The translations under genes and the position numbers were made by a program. 50,275 bases of DNA from Mesotaenium endlicherianum (taxonomy: Eukaryota; Streptophyta; Zygnematophyceae; Zygnematales; Mesotaeniaceae), in assembly GCA_009602735.1 (NCBI GenBank), contig WELA01001939.1, forward strand, positions 1,067,160 to 1,117,434, written 5' to 3'. Positions 43,723-50,275 of this stretch are shown in pieces (within the stretch, counting starts at the first letter, position 1; every line of letters begins with the position of its first letter). The notes under the pieces are model-generated. The model saw only the letters and a program-made list of their open reading frames with translations, had not been told where the DNA came from and made no database searches.

Positions 43723-45121
43723 ATGACTCAAAAGTCGGAACTCAAGAGGAAGAGAAGGGCGGAAGAGGCACATGCAGAATACTTGCAATTCCGTGGAGAC
43801 ATCGAATCATCCTCCATCTCCGCTCGGGAATCACAACGACTCCAACAACAGCGGGAGGCACAGAAGAAGAAGGAGGAGGAGGCACAGGCCAGACTGAGGC
43901 AGGAAGAAATGGACAGAAAAGCTGCACAGGAAGCCAAGAAAGCAGAGGAGGAGAGGCAAGCTGAGGAGAGGCGGAAGCATCAGGCTGAAGAAGAGCAGAG
44001 GAGAATCAGCAGCTACCGCTACACAGTACTGGGCAAGGGCTTCGATCTACTGGAGGAGGCCTTCAAGTATGCTCAGAGAAGTCGCAGCGAGTCACAGAAG
44101 GACATCCTCCAGAGGGAAGGGGAGACATCCAAAAACTTTGACAAGTATATAGAGGTCTGCACGGGGCTCCTCCTCTACCACGATTACGCCAGGATGGTGG
44201 ATATACGATCAGAGAGGCCAAGGCAATGGCCCAGGTGAACGAAGCAGGGGCTGTATCGATTCCTGGTATCTGGGCGGCCGATAGGGTCATCAGGATGATC
44301 CCCATGGACGCGGACAGCTTCAAGGACTCTACATCCCATAACAGGTTCAAGGCCGTGTATAATGAGGTGGAGAGAAGGAGCTGGGAATTCTTGGCCAGGG
44401 AAACCAGTCAGCTAGACTTTGCAGGGCACTGGTACCCTTGTACTCATAAAAGGACAGAGCTTGCCTTCTTCCAAAAGCCCACCGATTGGCAGTGGATGAC
44501 CATCAACATGAGGGATCAGCAAAATGACAGGGCGACGGATGAGGATTTCCTGAAGACCTAAAGGGGAACATAGTATTGCCCCCTCACATTGCGGCTTGGG
44601 ACCCAAGATTGGATGGAGTCAGAGACTGCATGAACCAAGAAATGCAGGGCGACAAAAGCAGGGCCCGAGAGTCATTCTCAAAAGGGAAGCACGCTTATGC
44701 CAAATGGGCTAGCAAGCAGGGGGGAAAGGACCTGTATGCGGTCCGGACTGAGCAGCCCCCACCAGCACCCAAAAGGGGAAGGTCAGTGGGATATTCTTTT
44801 TCTCGGGAAGAACTGGAGCAGCTGACAGAAGAGACCCCAGAAGTCTCAGAGGAATCCGGGGACGGAGAGGAGGAGGAGTCAGAGGAAGACGAGGAGGAAG
44901 GCGAGGAGGAGGACACTAGCCCCGCCGTGATCCTGACACCTGCCACATCCCTTGTAAGGGAGAAGACTGAGTCGGCCCTGCAGCAGCTCGCTGAAGAGGA
45001 GGATATCACTTGGCTGGGAACTGCCATGGGACAGAGCCCATCTCTAGGCACGGAGACCCAGTCAGACAAGGCAGACAGGAGGGCTGCTAGAGAGATAGCC
45101 AGAGGCCTGCCGGCATCTCCC
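43723..45121 (+). pseudogene. Type II ORF2 of element E, two 1-bp deletions and truncated
   Basis: It is closely similar to the intact copy at 25083. One base is lost after KMVG-type YARMV (near 44198) and one near 44552 (DFLKT instead of DFLTDLKG). Between and beyond these the frames are open: 44226-44561 and 44576 onwards, including the acidic tract. At 45121 the ORF passes into LTR sequence, so the last conserved block (GHVPLTHV) is missing. Confidence 0.9.
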
Positions 45122-45287
45122 AAATGCAATATTGATGCTAGTTTACTACCATGTGACTTACGAGTATTGTCCACTGCTAGTGTGTTGTCTTTTTCTGTTC
45201 AATCAAGTAATAGAAAACACCATAAAGATTACTTGCTGATATAAAAATCTTCATTAATTGTTGATCGCCTTTTTAGTAAGTCGATTC
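45122..45287 (+). repeat. Family 2 LTR fragment 1 (3' end)
   Basis: Matches the last quarter of the LTR, from AATGCAATATTGATGCTAG to AGTAAGTCGATTCA. It is joined to the end of ORF2 on the left. Confidence 0.85.
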
Positions 45288-45827
45288 AAGTCAACAGCCA
45301 GCTTACTTCCGTACTCGATAGCAGCGAACTGCCTAGATATGCATCTAAGTGTGGTAACTAGATGAATGGCCGAATGGCATCCTTAGGATGGATGACGATT
45401 CGGGATGATGGGAGATGGCGGTGGATTTGGTTAACTGAGGTCCTACCAACGTGGTTAACTCTCGGGTCGGCGGTGCCATCGCACTTGCCGTTGAACAGTA
45501 AACTCATTCCATGTACATAAGCAAGGATTGCTCTCGAGTTTGGCATTCGGAAACGAGGCCAACTCTCTTGTACTGCTGACTGAGAGATATTTGAATCCAA
45601 GGTGAGAAGCCATTGATAGGCACTGTCTTCTAGCCTTGCTTATGTATGAGTTTACTGATTGCATTATTGATGCTAGTTTACTTGCATCTGACTTGCAAGT
45701 ATTGTCCACTGCTAGTGTGTTGTCTTTTGCTGTTTACTCAATTAGCAGAAAGACCATAAAGATTACTTACTGATACAAAGATCTTCATTAATTGTTAATC
45801 GCCTATTTGGTAAGACGATTCATTTCA
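45288..45827 (+). repeat. Family 2 LTR fragment 2 (lacking the first third)
   Basis: Starts at CAACAGCCAGCTTACTTCCG inside the LTR and ends ACGATTCATTTCA. Confidence 0.85.
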
Positions 45828-46521
45828 ATAATATTCATTTAGATATAATAGTTAAATAAGTTCAGCCTGCTGAACTTTAGTTAATTTTTAGTTTGCTGGA
45901 TTTGAGTCTGCTGGATAATTAATACTTAGTTAAATGACTCAGCCAAGAGTAGCAGGCTGAAGTCCATTAGGTCAGCCTGTTGACGTGTGTCAACTTGCTG
46001 ACACATTCTTTGACAGTCAGCTGGCTGCCGTACTCGGCAGCAGCGAACTGCCTAGCAATGCACCTAAGTGTTGTGTGCTAGATGAATGGCCAGATGACAC
46101 CCTTAAGGTGGATGGCGATTCGAGATGATGGGAGATGGCTGTGGATTTGGTTAGCCGAGGTCCTACCGACGTGGTTAGGCGGTGCCATCTCACTTGCCGT
46201 TGAACAGTAAACTCATTCTATGTACATGTGCTAGGTATTGGTCTCGAGTTCGGCATTCGAAAACGAGGCCAATTCTCTTAAACTGCTTATTGGGAGATAT
46301 ATGAATACAAGGCGAGAAGCCATTAATACGCACTATTTTCTAACCTTGCTTATGTATGAATTTACTAATTGCATTATGCATTTGACTTGCGAGTATTGTT
46401 CACTGCTAGTGTGTTGTCTTTTGCTGTTTAATCAATTAACAGAAAATACCATGAAGATTACTCGCTAATATAAATATATTTATTAATTGTTAATCGCCTA
46501 TTGGTAAGTCAATTCATTTCA
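45828..46521 (+). repeat. Family 2 LTR copy 3 (lacking about the first 30 bp)
   Basis: Starts at ATAATATTCATTTAG and ends CAATTCATTTCA. It is the most diverged copy, with many substitutions against the LTRs of D. Confidence 0.85.
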
Positions 46522-46600
46522 AACAGGTACATTTCTCCTGTCACAACCCCCTAACATAGGTGTCGCAGGATTGCCAAGCGCACTCAGATGGCTCGCGTTG

Positions 46601-46618
46601 GCAAGTATAAATACTTGC
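46601..46618. repeat. 18-bp inverted repeat around a TATAAATA core
   Basis: GCAAGTAT-AA-ATACTTGC: 8-bp arms and a 2-base centre. It could be a promoter-like or hairpin element; no role is assigned. Confidence 0.6.
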
Positions 46619-46689
46619 AGTGTCAATCTCAGTGCAACTTTAAAAACACCTCTTCTCGTCATTGCATTTTTGTCCAGTTTTCGCACAAC

Positions 46690-47438
46690 TCCTTTCTGAA
46701 AAGCTTAGAAAAGATCCTCACTATTCTCACGAAAGTTAGAATCGCTACACTTGGGTTCCACCGTTCTATCTCTCCAAGAATTGGTTTCCTTAGCCTTGTC
46801 CATTTGTTTACCCAACACGTATTCCCAATTACTATCATCCTTATTAACCATAGAATTTTTAGATGTTTCATTAATCACAGACCAACTATACTGTTGGGCT
46901 GCCACTGTTTGTTTCATACGCAAAGTCAAGATGTTCACACTTTCTTGAGCGGCTTTTTTGATGGCATCGGTGTGGCTGTCGTCCAGAGCGTCTTGAATCT
47001 TGTAGAGCCGATTGTTAACCTCCATACAAGTCTTCATCTGGACCTTGTTGTCGTCAGAGAGGTTGCCAAACCCGCTTCATCCTGCTCCATGCGTAGGCGC
47101 TTAAACTCCCTAGACCTAGCCTATTCCACCTCCTTCTCCTGTCGACTTTCACCCCCTTGGTGGAGCACTGCCAGCAACTTCTGAAGTTCAGCATTTTGCA
47201 TTTCTGAGGACATTTTCTCCAAATTTGGGCTCTTTGCTTTTGAGGCTCTAGTTTGAAGTAACTGCTCCACTGTCAAAGCGTCCTGATCCTGTTTGAAAAG
47301 ACCTTTTCTACTCGCTAGCTCTTCGAGAACCTTTCCCCAGGCCCTCTCATTTTCTAACTGTAACAAGTCCTTCACTACGTTCGAAGCCCCCTCTCCCATG
47401 GCCTCCTTGCCCCCTTTGCTCTTATCTCCGGATGTCAT
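46690..47438 (-). pseudogene. Degenerate coiled-coil ORF of unknown origin
   Basis: A frame of 105 codons starts at 47438 (MTSGDKSKGGKEAMGEG), meets a TAG at 47121, continues in frame for about 27 codons, and then a frameshift near 47060 leads to a second open stretch (to 46705) with DDNKVQMKTCMEVNNRL and QDALDDSHTDAIKKAAQES. The protein is hydrophilic and helical (KDLLQLENERAWGKVLEEL). It resembles ORF1-type or structural proteins of mobile elements in composition only. It may be part of an unrecognised retroelement to the right of the LTR cluster. I cannot name a family. Confidence 0.5.
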
Positions 47439-47499
47439 GGGTGGAGGTGTTATTTCAATACAAATCTGGTTGTTCCCCTTAGAATATTAGCACATGCGG

Positions 47500-49140
47500 T
47501 AATAACGAACTCAAACATTTGTATCGTACAAAAGATATAAGAGATTGCATGCAATTAAGCTTAAGCCATGACGGCTGGAATTTTGCTCACTACTCTTGCT
47601 ATCGTGAAATGAGTAGGTAGGGTTTATTGGGATCGTTAAGTGTCGATCTCGTTACTGGCGAATTCGAGTCGGATTCACAGTCAAATCTTGCCGTTTGCCC
47701 ATCACAAAATTGTTATGATATTTTTCATACATCAAAATGTCATTTACAGTGGGTTTTTGGCGGTTCGTTGCCATCGAATCGAGTCACTTCTAACATTGAA
47801 TAACGAACGAATCTCGCCATTACAGCGAGAAACTCAAACGACCTCGAGAGACCATTTGAGTTTTCTTGATTTGATTGTCACTCCAAAACGATTCGCATCG
47901 GGTTGATGTCGATTAAACAGCGAAGCGGTGTCGTCACTGTAAACCAAAGTCATTTTTTCTGGTCATTAGCGATTGAAAAGGTGAGATTTGAAATTGAATC
48001 ACAAGAGTTTTGCCAACAGCAGGGAGGGCGGAGAAAGAGTCTGGTGTTGGGCATCCAAAATAGAAAACAACAGCCAATAAGTTTCAACTGGAGGGTCTGA
48101 CAGCCGAGTGCCCACTCATGACATGCAACATTTTAAGTGAGGCACTCTAAACCAGCCCTGAATGGCTGTGCAAAGAAAGAGTGAAAGAACCGAAAGGGGC
48201 GAATGCGAATAGAATGTGAACTCGCATGCATAGTCTCACTCGCATTGACTCGCATGCACTAGGCACGGCCTCATGAGTTGATCGTCGAGCACGTTTTATA
48301 CGAACGATCCAAACCGCCTCTTTTGGCATTTGGCATTCTCGGCGACATAGTTTGTCCAGCTCTGCGTATTCCATGGCTGAGAGCAGGCCGAAAAGTTCAT
48401 TCCCAATCAAAGAGGACTAGGATCTTCCCGTACCTTCAAAAGCAAACACTAAATGCCACGTTGTCAGTATACAAGTTTAGCCCACAGCAGACTCATAGCA
48501 GGTCACAGAGTTCGAGCTGAGGCCGAGCCTGGGACTGCCAGGCACAGAATGACAGAAGAGTGGACTTTAAGCATCGGACGATGGAAACGGAGCTGAATGC
48601 GGAGGTGTCGGAAGCTGGTCGAAAGGTCGATCAGGGTCAACCAGTATGAATTAGTGTGAATCAGATCGTGAATTGGTCACAATGAGGACGAACGTGCTGA
48701 CCACGCGTCCAAGCCGTCGTCATACTCAGTCACGCCTGACAGTAACGACAAATTTGAGAAATGCTTCTTGATGCTCGCCTCTTGGCACTTTGGCACCACT
48801 TGGCACCCATAAGTCAGCAAGCGACATTATCGAGTTCCCGAGGCCAGTTGAGGCTGCTCCAAGCACGGCCCAAGCTCAGTTCTCACATATATGGCAAGCT
48901 AAGGTCACTGAAAGTGCCGTTCATGTGACTTGCGATCATCATTCGCGGCGGCCATAAATGATGGCTCAGTCCTAAATTGAGGCTTTGAGTTGAAAACCGA
49001 GAGAGGATGTACGCCATGTGCATGCAGCAGGCCAGCATTTGCAGCTAGTCCTCAGCTCATGGGTACGTCAGTTGTGATGCCTGCGACAACCTATGTGAGC
49101 TAAATAGCGGCAAGTAAATGCAAGAATAACCCCAACGTCT
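47500..49140. other. Intergenic DNA with no recognisable feature
   Basis: I see no gene, tRNA, LTR or obvious repeat family. Short open frames lack family features. The last part should contain the promoter of the gene starting at 49265. Confidence 0.45.
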
Positions 49141-49264
49141 AATGCGCTCCACTCCTGCAGAACCCATTGCTCTTCCTACCGCAGGCGGTGATCAGTTGAC
49201 AATTTCAAGCACCATCCGCCAAGCAGCTTGGGTCGGAGGCGATCACTCTCGGTCAACCGGAAAC

Positions 49265-50197
49265 ATGGTGTTTGCAGCCCCTAAAAATAGGGTCCTAGGG
49301 GTGGGGACACGGAATGCCTTATTGGTTTTTTGGTTCGCGCTTGCAGCTGTTACATGCTGCCCCATTGCCAATGCGGATGCTGAAGGTGGCTTCTTGGACT
49401 TGGCAGAAGTTCGGCACATGCCTGCAGGTGCGGGCGAGCACCATGCACATGCGGGAGTCGATGCAGGCTTCGGGAACGGGGAGCACGCATTGATGGGGGA
49501 GGTGGGGCTGGGGGAGGTGGGACCCATGGAGCTGGAGAGGTGGCTCCAAGTGCCACATCAGCCTAGGAGGTCCGTGTGGGAGGAGTCCCTGGACGTCCTG
49601 GGCTCTCTTTCACCTGCAGGTGACATCAATGCTGACGCCATCCTGCCACCTGGCCGGAGGATCCGTAGCCCAGCTGGCGAGCGGCGCAGGAGGAGACTTA
49701 AGGAGAAAGCCCCCAAGGCACCTGGCGGGGCGCCATCGAAAGGGCAGGGGGGGGAGGGCAAGGGCCAGGGTAAAGGTGCACCTGGCAAGGGGGGCGGCAA
49801 GGCGTCACCTGGCAAGGGCGGGAGCAAGGCACCACCTAGCAAGGGCGGTAGCAAGGCGCCACCTGGCAAGGGGGGCAGCAAGGCGCCGCCTGGCAAGGGC
49901 GGGAGCAAGGCCCCTCCTAGCAAGGGCGGCGGAGGCAAGACGCCACCTAGCAAGGCGCCATCTGGCAAGGGCGGGAGCAAGGCGCCACCTGGCAAGAGCG
50001 GCGGGGGCAAGGGCAACAACGGGAAGGGCAACGGGGCCGTCAAGAAGATGGGCCTCAAGAAGCGCAAGCTGACCGATCCGTCGACATCTGTCGCCGACAT
50101 CGACTCGGCATACTACATCTTCGAGAGCGTCACGCCGCCCGCCGCCGTCGACTGGCGCCGCACGGCCGCCGCCACCGTCGTCAAGAACCAGTTCCAG
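49265..50197 (+). CDS. Secreted papain-family (C1A) cysteine protease-like protein, first exon
   Basis: The first exon encodes 311 residues and ends at a GTCTGT donor; the gene runs off the window. A signal peptide is clear: basic start (KNR, R16), hydrophobic 18-30 (ALLVFWFALAAVT) and a likely cut after ANA at 35-37. Residues 145-175 are very basic. From about 176 to 265 come repeats of KGGSKAPPGKGG type, Gly/Lys/Ser/Pro-rich. At 291-311 PPAAVDWRRTAAATVVKNQ matches the start of the mature papain domain, and Q309 corresponds to the oxyanion-hole Gln. The catalytic Cys should open the next exon. No I29 (ERFNIN) propeptide is visible where it belongs. An in-frame ATG at 49142 exists, but the start at 49265 puts the signal peptide at the N terminus. 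Confidence 0.72.
49795..50035 (+). repeat. Coding minisatellite: Gly/Lys/Ser/Pro repeats
   Basis: About eight imperfect units of GGCAAGGGCGGGAGCAAGGC-type DNA encode (P)PGKGGSKAP. Unit length varies around 27-36 bp, a region prone to expansion and contraction. It lies inside the first exon of the cysteine protease-like gene. Confidence 0.85.
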
Positions 50198-50275
50198 GTC
50201 TGTCTGCGCGCGCGCACGCGCAATTGTGAACACCCCCCCAGTCCCCCATTTGGCCCCGCCCCCGGCTTGCCCCTG
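50198..50275 (+). other. Start of intron 1 of the cysteine protease-like gene
   Basis: GTCTGTCTGCGCGCGC begins an alternating-purine/pyrimidine and C-rich stretch without coding character, running to the window edge. Confidence 0.6.

Larger units (their letters stand above)
36278..45287 (+). mobile_element. Element E: broken Family 2 chromovirus with piggyBac-like insertion
   Basis: A 5' LTR lacking its last part is joined directly to the middle of gag at about 36951, deleting the PBS and the N-terminal half of gag. Pol follows, split by a 2143-bp transposon at 38936-41078. Type II ORF2 comes next, ending abruptly at 45121 inside LTR-derived DNA. Pol is very close to D and C. Confidence 0.88.

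Noticed and set aside
49620-50072. 150-codon plus-strand frame rich in Arg/His/Ala
   Set aside because: It is a different frame of the same minisatellite. The frame starting at 49265 has a signal peptide and the papain-domain start and continues to a donor site.
49558-50100. 180-codon Pro/Leu-rich frame on the minus strand
   Set aside because: It is the complement of the Gly/Lys/Pro repeat coding tract; periodic composition explains its openness.
1-50275. CRISPR arrays, prokaryotic operons, rRNA or tRNA genes
   Set aside because: No regularly spaced repeat array, no Shine-Dalgarno-led gene strings and no clear cloverleaf or rRNA segment was seen. Repeats are LTRs or microsatellites.

Overview
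The window looks like nuclear DNA of a streptophyte, most likely a charophyte alga with a large repeat-rich genome such as Chara. This is an inference. It rests on GC-rich exons with GT-AG introns, long introns full of TA/TG/CA microsatellites, a plant-style CaM-kinase-like kinase, and chromodomain Ty3/gypsy retrotransposons primed from initiator tRNA-Met. There are no prokaryotic signals. Three single N bases (11637, 24646, 43083) mark assembly joins.

Host genes lie at the two ends. At 887-3005 (+) are the last three coding exons of a short-form tRNase Z. At 6452-4721 (-) is a complete two-exon Ser/Thr kinase with a possible N-myristoylation site. At 49265-50197 (+) is the first exon of a secreted protein that runs through a Gly/Lys/Pro repeat tract into the first residues of a papain-type mature domain, and the gene continues past the window end. 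A decayed coiled-coil reading frame lies at 46690-47438 (-).

The middle (about 8.35-46.5 kb) is a pile of LTR retrotransposons. Family 2 chromoviruses have LTRs of about 0.67-0.75 kb starting TGTAAT and ending TTTCA. Their order is gag, pol with a C-terminal chromodomain, then an extra sense-strand ORF ('ORF2') between pol and the 3' LTR. Four copies are present: A (+, truncated at its 5' end, sharing its 3' LTR with C), C (+), D (-, nearly intact) and E (+, broken). A Family 1 chromovirus, element B, with intact 743/735-bp LTRs and 5-bp target duplications, is nested in ORF2 of A. A solo Family 1 LTR with its own duplication is nested further along the same ORF2. E carries a 2.1-kb piggyBac-like transposon at a TTAA site in its RT gene. 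That transposon encodes a zinc-ribbon/AT-hook protein with no visible catalytic core. E ends in three tandem broken LTRs.

The best candidate for an undescribed system is ORF2 of Family 2. It encodes a protein with an N-terminal coiled coil, a conserved central domain and an acidic tail. It occurs in two divergent versions (types I and II) attached to nearly identical pol genes. Every start codon lies one base after a good 3' splice site with a TACTAAC-like branch point. A polypurine-tract-like motif separates it from pol, and in the three copies that keep the 3' end a conserved hairpin precedes the 3' polypurine tract. Gag and pol are joined by a -1 frame at a TTTAAAA slippery heptamer. Together this suggests a retrovirus-like expression plan: frameshifted gag-pol plus a spliced subgenomic RNA for a non-envelope third protein.
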